Assembly: GCF_018145655.1 (NCBI RefSeq)
Contig: NZ_JAGSSY010000004.1
Location: 96,254-160,253 of the forward strand
Direction of reading: 5' to 3'
Length of the DNA: 64,000 nt
Source of the DNA: Campylobacter anatolicus
GTDB lineage: Bacteria; Campylobacterota; Campylobacteria; Campylobacterales; Campylobacteraceae
The translations under genes were made by a program, and so were the position numbers. Below, piece by piece: positions 33,162 through 40,313 of this stretch. How positions within the stretch are numbered: the stretch's first letter is position 1; each line of letters starts with the position of its first letter. The notes beneath the pieces were generated by a model, which was given only the letters and a program-made list of their open reading frames with translations, did not search any database and was not told the DNA's origin.

Positions 33162-33938
33162 ATGAACCTAGAAATTTTTAAAAATGAAAATTTCGAGATT
33201 AGAGTTGCGGTTGATGAAAACAATGAACCGCTTTTTTGTTTGGCTGATGTTTGCAGAGTTTTAGAGATACAAAACTCTTCAGACGTAAAGAAGTCCATAA
33301 AATCGGAGTTTGACGACTACCTAGATTTAATCTACCCCATACTTGATAACCTAGGCAGAGAACAAAACGCAACATTTATAACCGAGCCACAACTTTACTT
33401 TGTGCTTATGCGAAGTGACAAATTAAAGGCTAAGCCATTTCGCAAATGGATAAATTGTGAAATCCTGCCAACCATTAGAAAGCACGGCGGATATTTAACA
33501 GACGCTAAGATACAGGAGGTTTTATCAAATCCTGACACCATTATAAAACTAGCAACTGATTTAAAGGCTGAGCGAGAAAAGCGGAAAGCTCTTGAACTTG
33601 AAAAAGAGGCGAACACCCATTATATTAGCTTTGCTAAAAGCGTTGAAGCAAGTGCAACAAGTGCATTAATAGGCGATTTTATAAAAACGCTTTGCGATGA
33701 AAACGATGTCCGCGTTGGGCGAAATAGAATTTTTAAATGGTTAAGAGATGAAAAATATCTAATGAAAGACAATATCCCATTTCAAAAATGGCTAGACGCT
33801 GGATATTTTGAAGTTATACCACAAATCATAATCACTACAAAGGGCAATAAAGAGAGATTTACCACACGCATTACGGCTAAAGGACAGGTCGCATTATCTG
33901 CTAAAATTTGTGAAGCATTTAAGAAAAAAGCAGCCTAG
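33162..33938 (+). CDS. Phage antirepressor, BRO-N plus ANT/KilAC
   Basis: The 258-aa protein starts with a BRO-N domain (VDENNEPLFCLADVCRVLEI, then NATFITEPQLYFVLMRSDKLKAKPFRKWI). It ends in an ANT-type domain (IGDFIKTLCDENDVRVGRNRIFKWLRDEKYL, then TTRITAKGQVAL). Such proteins inactivate phage repressors and promote induction. It is followed 68 bases later by the third HTH gene. Confidence 0.85.
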   Translation: MNLEIFKNENFEIRVAVDENNEPLFCLADVCRVLEIQNSSDVKKSIKSEFDDYLDLIYPILDNLGREQNATFITEPQLYFVLMRSDKLKAKPFRKWINCEILPTIRKHGGYLTDAKIQEVLSNPDTIIKLATDLKAEREKRKALELEKEANTHYISFAKSVEASATSALIGDFIKTLCDENDVRVGRNRIFKWLRDEKYLMKDNIPFQKWLDAGYFEVIPQIIITTKGNKERFTTRITAKGQVALSAKICEAFKKKAA

Positions 33939-33954
33939 TCTGCCAGAAAAAGGC

Positions 33955-33987
33955 TATAAAAGCCAGATATGCTATAATATGAGTTAA
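33955..33987 (+). promoter_or_regulatory. Promoter repeat before HTH 3 (copy at 35136-35168)
   Basis: A 33-base block with TATAAT at 33973-33978 is repeated exactly in front of HTH 4, where the box is at 35154-35159. Both are followed by the ribosome site TAAAGGAAGGGATAAG. These two HTH genes therefore have their own promoters. Confidence 0.6.
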
Positions 33988-34006
33988 AAATAAAGGAAGG
34001 GATAAG

Positions 34007-34240
34007 ATGGCAGAGGAAAACATAGTTAAACGCGTATGCTCTGAGCTAGGGATAACACAAAGGGAGTTAGCGGAGAGAATAGGAATGAGTGCTGATAGTT
34101 TAAATAATGCGGTATCAAACAATAAAGTAAGCCAACAAACACAAAAATTTCTAAATTTTATGCTAGAACACGAAGAGTTAAAAAAGGAGCTATCAAAATA
34201 TGAAAATCTAAAAAATGCCCTAAAAGACGCTGTTTTTTAA
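34007..34240 (+). CDS. Small HTH regulator 3 of 6
   Basis: The 77-aa protein has the HTH ITQRELAERIGMSADSLNNAV and a short C-terminal helix. Its recognition helix differs from the other copies. It lies directly upstream of the unit 3 promoter-operator, which it probably controls. Confidence 0.75.
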   Translation: MAEENIVKRVCSELGITQRELAERIGMSADSLNNAVSNNKVSQQTQKFLNFMLEHEELKKELSKYENLKNALKDAVF

Positions 34241-34322
34241 TAAGGGAAAATTCCCCCTATTAAAACTCTAATAAAAAATTATGATTATTTCTTAAAAATC
34301 AAATATATTATTATAAAATATA

Positions 34323-34382
34323 TTGACAAATATAATAAAATATTGTATAATTTCTATATAAATCTAATAAAATATTAGATTT
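34323..34382 (+). promoter_or_regulatory. Unit 3 promoter and palindromic operator
   Basis: TTGACA (34323-34328), 17 nt, TATAAT (34346-34351). Eight bases later a perfect palindrome has arms AAATCTAATA and TATTAGATTT around AAA (34360-34382). The operator sequence is unlike those of units 1, 4 and 5. Confidence 0.75.
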
Positions 34383-34435
34383 TGTTCTTTTAGGTGGAAT
34401 TGTTAAATTTAGATTAGTTTGCTACAATATAAAAA

Positions 34436-34591
34436 ATGAACGAGCTAATAAAAAACATAGGCTTAGGCTTATTTGTAAATGGTAGTTTCGCCCTTTTAAA
34501 TGGCGTTTTAACGATACAATCTTTTCTAATCACTGCCTTGAGCGTTGGTATTATGTGGATTTGTATCTCACTAGAAAAAAGGAGTAGATAA
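34436..34591 (+). CDS. 51-aa membrane peptide, unit 3 first peptide
   Basis: The peptide (MNELIKNIGLGLFVNGSFAL...) has two hydrophobic stretches and resembles the one at 28475. Its stop overlaps the next ATG (TAATG). A TACAAT box just before the ATG may give an additional leaderless mRNA. Confidence 0.6.
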   Translation: MNELIKNIGLGLFVNGSFALLNGVLTIQSFLITALSVGIMWICISLEKRSR

Positions 34592-34695
34592 TGGCAGGTC
34601 AAAATCTTATTTTAGCCATCACGGCTATACTTTTTGCTTATGTAAGCTATAAATTATACAAGCAACATAAAGAAGAAAGAAAACCGCAACACTAA
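34591..34695 (+). CDS. 34-aa membrane peptide, unit 3 second peptide
   Basis: MAGQNLILAITAILFAYVSY forms one helix, followed by a strongly basic tail ending KPQH. It is coupled to the first peptide by TAATG and resembles the peptide at 28645. Confidence 0.6.
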   Translation: MAGQNLILAITAILFAYVSYKLYKQHKEERKPQH

Positions 34696-34745
34696 TCAAA
34701 CTTAACAATTCCCCTAAATTGCAAAATCGCAAAAAAGGGGAATTT

Positions 34746-35168
34746 ATGCAAAATATTACACTTCAAACACTCTTTAAAACAGAGCAAGTTGCAAAAAATT
34801 ATGGCATTTCACAAGATACGGTTAAAGACCATTTAAAAAATCATTCAGACGAAATAATCGAAAATACCCATTTCATAGTTTGCAAAAACGACCGAAATAG
34901 ACCACTCATTAAATGGACGCTCCGCGGTATTATTAAACTTGGTATGTTTATCCGTAGCCCACAGGCGAAAAATTTCAGACTTTGGGCTGAGATGGAGCTT
35001 GAAAAGTCTATTAATGCCGAGCTTGAAAAAGCACACAGTGCAAGAAAGAAAAATTTAGAGCTTGTTAATAAAATCTCAGAGCTTGAAGCTTTTAAGGACA
35101 AACAAGACAAACACCACCAATCCCAAATAAACGGTTATAAAAGCCAGATATGCTATAATATGAGTTAA
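34746..35168 (+). CDS. HTH/antirepressor-like protein with a mosaic 3' end
   Basis: I start at ATG 34746 after AAAAAGGGG. The 140-aa protein has an HTH-like N-terminus (KTEQVAKNYGISQDTVKDHL) and a middle RPLIKWTLRGIIKLGMFIRS with KNFRLWAEMELEK, typical of phage Rha/ORF6-type regulators. Its last codons (KHHQSQINGYKSQI) come from the Rha coiled coil (33 bases shared with 30290-30322). They then run into the HTH promoter repeat, ending at a chance stop. The gene is probably a truncated recombinant. Confidence 0.55.
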   Translation: MQNITLQTLFKTEQVAKNYGISQDTVKDHLKNHSDEIIENTHFIVCKNDRNRPLIKWTLRGIIKLGMFIRSPQAKNFRLWAEMELEKSINAELEKAHSARKKNLELVNKISELEAFKDKQDKHHQSQINGYKSQICYNMS

Positions 35169-35184
35169 TAAAGGAAGGGATAAG

Positions 35185-35421
35185 ATGACGGCAGATGAAT
35201 TAAAAGCGTTTTGTAAAGAAATGAGGCTAACTTATAAAGAGTTGGCGGAGATTATCGGAAATTCGGAAGCGACAATACATTCAGCAATAGCAAAAGGTGA
35301 ATTAAGTATGCCGATGAGTAAGTCAATACAAATGTATCAAGAAAACTTAATTTTAAAAGAAAAGCTAAAAGAATACAGCGAATTAAAAAGCGTTTTAAAA
35401 AAAGCACTCAAAGACGATTAA
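35185..35421 (+). CDS. Small HTH regulator 4 of 6
   Basis: The 78-aa protein (LTYKELAEIIGNSEATIHSAIAK) has the shared HTH core with its own recognition helix, plus a C-terminal coiled coil. It precedes a terminator and the unit 4 promoter-operator. Confidence 0.75.
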   Translation: MTADELKAFCKEMRLTYKELAEIIGNSEATIHSAIAKGELSMPMSKSIQMYQENLILKEKLKEYSELKSVLKKALKDD

Positions 35422-35453
35422 TTTTACTCACCGCAAAATTGTGGTGAGTAAAA
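35422..35453 (+). terminator. Terminator after HTH 4
   Basis: Perfect 11-bp arms TTTTACTCACC and GGTGAGTAAAA, extendable to 13 bp, enclose AAAATT immediately after the stop codon. Confidence 0.75.
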
Positions 35454-35509
35454 AACTATGATATTCATCTAAAAATTTATAAAAAACTTCTAAAAACATC
35501 TTTTTACTC

Positions 35510-35571
35510 TTGACAAAACTATTAAAAATAGCTATAATTATCTTATCTAAACAATGATATTCATAGTTTAG
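35510..35571 (+). promoter_or_regulatory. Unit 4 promoter and palindromic operator
   Basis: TTGACA (35510-35515), 17 nt, TATAAT (35533-35538). Eight bases later arms CTAAACAATGA and TCATAGTTTAG (10 of 11 paired) flank TAT (35547-35571). The core ATGATATTCAT is repeated upstream at 35458-35468, mirroring unit 1. Confidence 0.75.
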
Positions 35572-35595
35572 AAATAAATAAGAGGAGGTAAAGCG

Positions 35596-35685
35596 ATGGA
35601 AGTTTTTATTTCGGTAGTTGATTTGATGACCGCCATCATCAAGTTAGCGTTAGTCTATCTGCTTATCAAAAAGATAAAAAGATAG
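35596..35685 (+). CDS. 29-aa membrane peptide, unit 4 first peptide
   Basis: MEVFISVVDLMTAIIKLALV continues into a LIKKIKR end: one helix with a basic tail. AGGAGG gives a very strong ribosome site. A GGCTA/TAGCC hairpin follows the stop. Confidence 0.6.
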   Translation: MEVFISVVDLMTAIIKLALVYLLIKKIKR

Positions 35686-35777
35686 CCAAAGGGTTAAGGG
35701 GCTAGGTTAGCCCACCTTTGACCGAGTAGGAGCTTTATGCTTTACCTTCTGAAATTATACCACAAAGGAGCGGTAGA

Positions 35778-35861
35778 ATGGAAGTTTTTAATACTATCTT
35801 GGATTTAGTTATAGTTGCGTTACTCGCCGTTATCGTTTATAAGATGGGTGGTGCAAAATGA
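35778..35861 (+). CDS. 27-aa membrane peptide, unit 4 second peptide
   Basis: MEVFNTILDLVIVALLAVIV is one helix, ending YKMGGAK. AAAGGAG precedes it. Its stop overlaps the second Rha start as ATGA, as in unit 1. Confidence 0.6.
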   Translation: MEVFNTILDLVIVALLAVIVYKMGGAK

Positions 35862-36565
35862 AAGCCGTTATTATAAACGATATAAACGTAAATTTTAAAG
35901 TAAGCGATGAGAGAGTTTTTATAAGCTCTCTCGAGCTCGGTCAAGTTTTTGAGAAACGCCACGATAGCGTTTTAAGAGTTATAAACAAACTTCCAAACGA
36001 TGAATTTAAAAATCAAAATTTCGCCAAACATAGCTACATAGACAAAACCGGGCGTGTTTTACCCTGCTACAATCTAACCCGTGATGGCTTTTCTTTGCTA
36101 GTTATGGGTTTTACAGGCGAAAAAGCCTATAAATGGAAAGTTGAGTTTATCAAAGCTTTTAATATAATGGAAGCAGAACTTCAAGCCCTTAAATTTAAAC
36201 ACCACCAATCCCAAATAAACGGTTATAAATCTCAGATAGCTCAGCGTAACAAGCAGATATTAAGACTAAAGCACAGGCTTTGTGTGGCAGAGATTAGAAT
36301 GTCTGAGATATATGACGCAGAAGTTATCGATGATAGCCAAATAGGAAAAGAGAGCTTAAGAGCATTATTGCATAATGCAAGGCTTGAGCGTGATTATTAC
36401 TTTAAAAAAGCAAATGAACTTAAGCAAAAACAGAAATTTAAAGATAGCGAGATTACAAGAGCTTTAAACAATATTCAAATTCAAATGGACGGAGTTTTTA
36501 AAGAGATTGATGTCGCTATGAGATATACAAATGATGATGATTACTATTTACAAATTACAAAATAA
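35858..36565 (+). CDS. Rha-family phage regulator, copy 2
   Basis: The N-terminal 68 residues (VFEKRHDSVLRVINKLPNDEF) are Rha-like but differ from copy 1. Everything after CYNLTRDGF is identical to it at the nucleotide level. Different heads on identical tails suggest exchange of the DNA- or target-binding part. RecT follows after 16 bases. Confidence 0.78.
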   Translation: MKAVIINDINVNFKVSDERVFISSLELGQVFEKRHDSVLRVINKLPNDEFKNQNFAKHSYIDKTGRVLPCYNLTRDGFSLLVMGFTGEKAYKWKVEFIKAFNIMEAELQALKFKHHQSQINGYKSQIAQRNKQILRLKHRLCVAEIRMSEIYDAEVIDDSQIGKESLRALLHNARLERDYYFKKANELKQKQKFKDSEITRALNNIQIQMDGVFKEIDVAMRYTNDDDYYLQITK

Positions 36566-36575
36566 GATGAAAGGA
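36061..36575 (+). repeat. 515-bp direct repeat, right copy
   Basis: Matches 30154-30668. The copies are 5,907 bases apart in direct orientation, so homologous recombination between them would delete the recE-like, RelA/SpoT-like and antirepressor genes in one step. Confidence 0.8.
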
Positions 36576-36581
36576 TAAAAA

Positions 36582-37568
36582 ATGCATAACATACAAACAG
36601 AGAGTAAAGCACAAAGAGAGAGCAAAGCACGAAGCTTAATCAGTGCAAAAATGAGCCAGATACAAACCATAACAAACGGCGATAAATCCAAAGCTTCAGC
36701 CTTTGCGAGTGCAATCGTAAATATGGTAAATGATGGTAATTTATCTAATTGCTCCACAGAAAGCATAGTAAATACCGCAATGCAAATAGTTCAAATCGGA
36801 CTAAACCCAAATAAGCTATTCGGACAAGCCTACGTAGTGCCTTATAACAAAGAAGCACAATTACAGATAGGCTATAAAGGGCTTATCGCACTAGGATATC
36901 GCAATGGCTGGAAGTTTAGAGCCATATGCGTTTATAAATGTGATGAGTTTGATATGAAATTTGCAGGCATTAAAGATGATATAAGCTTTGTGCCAAATTA
37001 TGATGAGCGAGATGAGACTAATCCTGCGTGGGTTTTTGAAAATTTAAAAGGTGTTTTAGTCTTTGTAGCGGATAAAAATGGCAGTGAGTTTAGTGAGTTT
37101 GTCCCTTTTAAAAAGTTAGAGCAGTTACGCACTACAAGCCCAAACCAAAACGCAAAAGGATTAAGCAATATTTGGGCTAAATGGGCTGAAGAGATGTATA
37201 AGGCTAAAGCTATAAAACACGTAGCCTCACGCCTGCCGATAAATGATAGCATAGCGGAGGCTTTTATGGCAGAAGATGAGCCATTTCGTAAAAGTGCAGA
37301 GCAAAAAGAGCAATCAAGCAAAGGTAGCAAGGCTATTAATCTAAATGAGCTAATAACTCAGAATGAAAAAGAGCAATTAAGCGAGATAGTGATAGAGCCA
37401 GAGCCCATTATGCCAGGTGAGGAGCTAGAAATTGAGCTAAAAAGACGCGGATTAAATGAGGAAGAAGCCGAACGCATTATTAATAGATTTAATAACGAGC
37501 AAATTATGAATATTTTAGCCGACCCAAATAGCATTGACGCGTTATTAGATGAGATAAAAGGTGTTTAA
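36582..37568 (+). CDS. RecT-like single-strand annealing protein
   Basis: The 328-aa protein has the RecT core: PNKLFGQAYVVPYNKEAQLQ, GYKGLIALGYRNG, then IWAKWAEEMYKAKAIKHVASRLP. It anneals the single strands exposed by RecE during phage recombination and replication. The C-terminal 90 residues are Glu-rich and variable, a usual site for interaction with single-strand binding protein. The usual RecE neighbour is displaced upstream. Confidence 0.85.
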   Translation: MHNIQTESKAQRESKARSLISAKMSQIQTITNGDKSKASAFASAIVNMVNDGNLSNCSTESIVNTAMQIVQIGLNPNKLFGQAYVVPYNKEAQLQIGYKGLIALGYRNGWKFRAICVYKCDEFDMKFAGIKDDISFVPNYDERDETNPAWVFENLKGVLVFVADKNGSEFSEFVPFKKLEQLRTTSPNQNAKGLSNIWAKWAEEMYKAKAIKHVASRLPINDSIAEAFMAEDEPFRKSAEQKEQSSKGSKAINLNELITQNEKEQLSEIVIEPEPIMPGEELEIELKRRGLNEEEAERIINRFNNEQIMNILADPNSIDALLDEIKGV

Positions 37569-37655
37569 ACATTTTAGATTAAGCCGTGTTTAGCTAGAAT
37601 TTAAGCTTTAAAGGTTGATAAAATTTAAAAAGATAGATAAAGCAAAAGGGCTAAA

Positions 37656-38426
37656 ATGAGTGATGAAAAATGCACTGAGTTTAAAATCAGGCTAACGCAC
37701 GATGAGCCAATAGAGTTAAAGACTATGGCGGTGTCATTGCTAAGCTTGCAAGAGCTTATAGATGGCTACACTTCAAAAGAACACGGCATAAGTGACTCAA
37801 AAATTTACCTTGATAAGGTAGAAGTTGGTAGCGATATTTACTCGTTGATTTTTCAGATATCAGCCGAAGCGTTACCACTTATTGCACCGCTTAAAGTATT
37901 AAAGGAGGTTATAGATATTATGGTGCTTTTTAAAGATTACAAAGACAAAAGTCTATACGAAACTGAAAATAACCCATACTTGACGCCGAAAAATGCAACC
38001 TTACTAAAAGATATCTTAGCACCGGTCATCATCAATCAAAATACTTACAACATAAGCCACGCAGATAATATAATATTTTCTATTGGGGCAGATGACGCTA
38101 AAAAGATGACTCAAAATGCCGAGCTTATAGCAGAGGTAGAGCAAGCAGAACAATGCAAAGAGTATAAAAATGTCTTAATAAACTTTAAAATTGTAAAAGA
38201 CGCTAAGCGTATAGTAAGAGATAGTGCGGTATGCGAAGCGGTGATTAAAAATCGTTCTATACCTACAGAGATAATAAATATCGATGATAAAGAGCTTGTA
38301 AATAAAAGCCCATTTGATAATTATTATCTCGTTGATTTGCTTTCGTTTTCAGTAGAAGGCATTGTAAAATTTTACAGAGTTACGGCTATACATAGCATAA
38401 TACCAAAACAAAAGGATAGCAAATAA
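37656..38426 (+). CDS. Right-arm cargo protein coupled to HTH 5
   Basis: I do not recognise this 256-aa protein. It is mixed alpha/beta, with a hydrophobic patch at about residues 68-95 (SAEALPLIAPLKVLKEVIDIMVLF). Its stop codon overlaps the start of HTH 5 as TAATG, the same arrangement as the RelA/SpoT-like gene with HTH 2. That makes it a candidate toxin-like or effector partner. Confidence 0.5.
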   Translation: MSDEKCTEFKIRLTHDEPIELKTMAVSLLSLQELIDGYTSKEHGISDSKIYLDKVEVGSDIYSLIFQISAEALPLIAPLKVLKEVIDIMVLFKDYKDKSLYETENNPYLTPKNATLLKDILAPVIINQNTYNISHADNIIFSIGADDAKKMTQNAELIAEVEQAEQCKEYKNVLINFKIVKDAKRIVRDSAVCEAVIKNRSIPTEIINIDDKELVNKSPFDNYYLVDLLSFSVEGIVKFYRVTAIHSIIPKQKDSK

Positions 38427-38662
38427 TGAGTGATGAAAACATAATAAAAAAAACTTGCAAAGAGCTGGGTCTTACCTATAAACAACTTGGCGAGTTGATA
38501 GGGTATAGTGAGAGTGCTATAAATAACGCAGCACGTCAGGAAAAAATAAGCGAACCGCTCACACGAGCAATTGAGCTTTATCAAGAAACACTAAACTTAA
38601 AAGCCGAACTTGAGAAATCAGAAGCTTTTAAAAGCAACTTAAAAGACTTTTTAAAGGGCTAA
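38426..38662 (+). CDS. Small HTH regulator 5 of 6
   Basis: The 78-aa protein shares its first 29 residues with HTH 1 (88 nearly identical bases) but has a different recognition helix start (SESAINNAAR) and C-terminus. It is followed 2 bases later by HTH 6, the only tandem pair. Confidence 0.75.
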   Translation: MSDENIIKKTCKELGLTYKQLGELIGYSESAINNAARQEKISEPLTRAIELYQETLNLKAELEKSEAFKSNLKDFLKG

Positions 38663-38663
38663 A

Positions 38664-38900
38664 ATGACTGGAGCAGACTTAAAACAATTTTGTAAAGAAC
38701 AGAATTTAACTTATAAAGAATTTGCTGAACTAGTAGGCTATACAGAAGCAGGTATAAAAACTATCGTTTCAAGGAATGAAATAAGTGAAAGCTTAGAAAA
38801 ATCAATTGAGCTATTAAAAAGGGTTTATGAGCTTGAAGCAAAACTTAATGATATGCAAAATTTAAAAAATACTCTTAAAAACCTACTCGAATTAAAATAA
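38664..38900 (+). CDS. Small HTH regulator 6 of 6
   Basis: The 78-aa protein (LTYKEFAELVGYTEAGIKTIVSR) is the most divergent of the HTH set at its N-terminus (MTGADLKQFCKEQN). It lies just before the unit 5 promoter-operator. Confidence 0.75.
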   Translation: MTGADLKQFCKEQNLTYKEFAELVGYTEAGIKTIVSRNEISESLEKSIELLKRVYELEAKLNDMQNLKNTLKNLLELK

Positions 38901-38922
38901 GTTGTTTTTAGCAACTTATTTT
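38894..38922 (+). terminator. Terminator after HTH 6
   Basis: Perfect 11-bp arms AAAATAAGTTG and CAACTTATTTT overlap the stop codon and end in TTTT. Confidence 0.75.
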
Positions 38923-38953
38923 AACAAAATATAAAATATATTATACTTTTTAC

Positions 38954-39013
38954 TTGACATTTGGTTGTATTTATTGTATAATTTCGTTATAAAGGTTGAG
39001 AAAAACAACCTTT
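38954..39013 (+). promoter_or_regulatory. Unit 5 promoter and palindromic operator
   Basis: TTGACA (38954-38959), 17 nt, TATAAT (38977-38982). Arms AAAGGTTG and CAACCTTT flank 7 nt at 38991-39013. The half-site AAAGGTTG is shared with unit 1, so cross-regulation is possible. Confidence 0.75.
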
Positions 39014-39035
39014 AAATAAAACGAAAGGAGCAACG

Positions 39036-39263
39036 ATGTTAATATTCTTGCAAGTATTAGCGTTGATTTTGCAAATCCTTTACTGGATAGCAAAATTAAT
39101 AGGGTGGATTAAATCCCCCCCCTACAAAGGGGGCGTTAATAAATATTTCATCGTTGCCTTTAACCATTATACCATAAGGAGCTTATATGTCAGTTTTAGA
39201 CGTTTTAATGCTTATAGCTTTTATAGCTACTTGCATTTGGATATATTTTACAAAGGGGGCTAA
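39036..39263 (+). CDS. Unit 5 first membrane peptide with a C8 tract
   Basis: The start (MLIFLQVLALILQILYWIAK, then LIGWIKS) is a membrane helix like the other first peptides, with AAAGGAG before it. At 39115-39122 eight cytosines follow. As sequenced, the frame runs on for 75 codons through the second peptide gene. With nine Cs it would end after about 34 codons, close to the size of its counterparts. The tract and a following GGGGG can also form a hairpin. Confidence 0.5.
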   Translation: MLIFLQVLALILQILYWIAKLIGWIKSPPYKGGVNKYFIVAFNHYTIRSLYVSFRRFNAYSFYSYLHLDIFYKGG

Positions 39264-39267
39264 ATAA
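39187..39267 (+). CDS. 26-aa membrane peptide, unit 5 second peptide
   Basis: MSVLDVLMLIAFIATCIWIY is one helix, ending FTKGAK. ATAAGGAG precedes the ATG, as for the other second peptides. Confidence 0.6.
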   Translation: MSVLDVLMLIAFIATCIWIYFTKGAK

Positions 39268-39314
39268 GCTCCCAATCAAAAACTAACAAATAAATTTAAT
39301 ACAAAGGATAAACA

Positions 39315-39605
39315 ATGAAAATATCAGCAGAATATGCAGGAATAACAAAAGAGATTGATGTTAAAGCAGGTGAATACTTTAATATAGATTTTAACGGACA
39401 CTGTTTGGTAGAGTGTTACTTTGACGGTAAAAGCTTTACCCCAACTAGAGCAATAGACGGGCGAGGGAATACTTACGTGGTTAATTCACCAGATGACCTT
39501 CAAGATATTTTAACAGATATTTTAGCAGATGAGGACCCAAATTACACAGTAGATGTTTCATCAGAACTGATGACTGAAGAGATAAAAGATAATGAGAAAG
39601 ATTAA
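39315..39605 (+). CDS. 96-aa acidic protein upstream of YopX
   Basis: The beta-rich, strongly acidic protein (ECYFDGKSFTPTRAIDGRGN) overlaps the YopX start by 14 bases. Unknown function. AAAGGA precedes the ATG. Confidence 0.5.
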   Translation: MKISAEYAGITKEIDVKAGEYFNIDFNGHCLVECYFDGKSFTPTRAIDGRGNTYVVNSPDDLQDILTDILADEDPNYTVDVSSELMTEEIKDNEKD

Positions 39606-39969
39606 ATTTTTAGCCTTTTATAAGGTAGATAAAACCATATATGAAGTTTCAGCCCTTGACTTTGAAAATTCCGAAGCAAGGCTTACAGGTCTTATTACCG
39701 AAGAGGAAATTGAATGCCCATTTTATGATATAAAGCTTATACAATATACAGGCTTAAAAGATAAAGATGGTTACGAAATTTATGAAGGAGATATTGTAAA
39801 AATATCTCCTAAAGATGATGAGAATAATGAGATAGAGGCAGAAATTTTTTACCTTCAAGACACGTCAGCTTTTACATTAAAAATTACTTCAAAGGGCGAA
39901 GTAAGATATTATCCTATGGACTTTGCAGATGAGATAAAAGCTATCGGTAATATTTATATGAAAATCTAA
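39592..39969 (+). CDS. YopX-family phage protein
   Basis: The 125-aa protein has the YopX pattern: MRKIKFLAFYKVDK at the start, QYTGLKDKDGYEIYEGDIVKI in the middle and a C-terminal IGNIYMKI. The family is widespread in phages of low-GC hosts and its role is unknown. Confidence 0.8.
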   Translation: MRKIKFLAFYKVDKTIYEVSALDFENSEARLTGLITEEEIECPFYDIKLIQYTGLKDKDGYEIYEGDIVKISPKDDENNEIEAEIFYLQDTSAFTLKITSKGEVRYYPMDFADEIKAIGNIYMKI

Positions 39970-39988
39970 AACTTTTAAAGGGTTAGCG

Positions 39989-40183
39989 ATGTCAAGTCCA
40001 GATAAAGAAAAACACAATAAGGCATTAGAAAATTTTGACACTTTTTGTAAAAAGATAGAGCTTGTCGAGTGCATAAGAAGAAGGCTTTTTAAGCTTGATA
40101 TTTTTGAACTCAGATACATTTTAGAAGTTACAAAAGCAATAATAAAGGGTAAATATGAGCGAGATTTTAGAGCTAAAAAATGA
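39989..40183 (+). CDS. 64-aa basic helical protein
   Basis: MSSPDKEKHNKALENFDTFC continues as a Lys/Arg-rich helix. It follows YopX by 19 bases with AAAGGG and overlaps the next small gene. Unknown function. Confidence 0.5.
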   Translation: MSSPDKEKHNKALENFDTFCKKIELVECIRRRLFKLDIFELRYILEVTKAIIKGKYERDFRAKK

Positions 40184-40313
40184 GATTTTGGAATTAAAAT
40201 TTATACTATCGTCTTTACTGCCTAAAAGTATGAGTATCTCTGAAGTCTCGGCTCAAAACTGGCAAAAGCAGACAAACTTTAACCGCTTTTGTAAAGTCAA
40301 ATTTAGAGCCTAA
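40155..40313 (+). CDS. 52-aa protein before the integrase
   Basis: MSEILELKNEILELKFILSS is a short coiled coil followed by SVSxxxxWQKQTNF-like residues. It overlaps the 64-aa gene by 29 bases. Its place just before int would suit an excisionase-like factor, but no such fold can be recognised. Confidence 0.45.
   Translation: MSEILELKNEILELKFILSSLLPKSMSISEVSAQNWQKQTNFNRFCKVKFRA

Noticed and set aside
39036..39263. A genuine 75-aa protein running through the second unit 5 peptide
   Set aside because: After the C8 tract the frame reads through the separate, well-signalled second peptide gene in another frame and loses membrane-peptide character; slippage or a shorter product is more likely.
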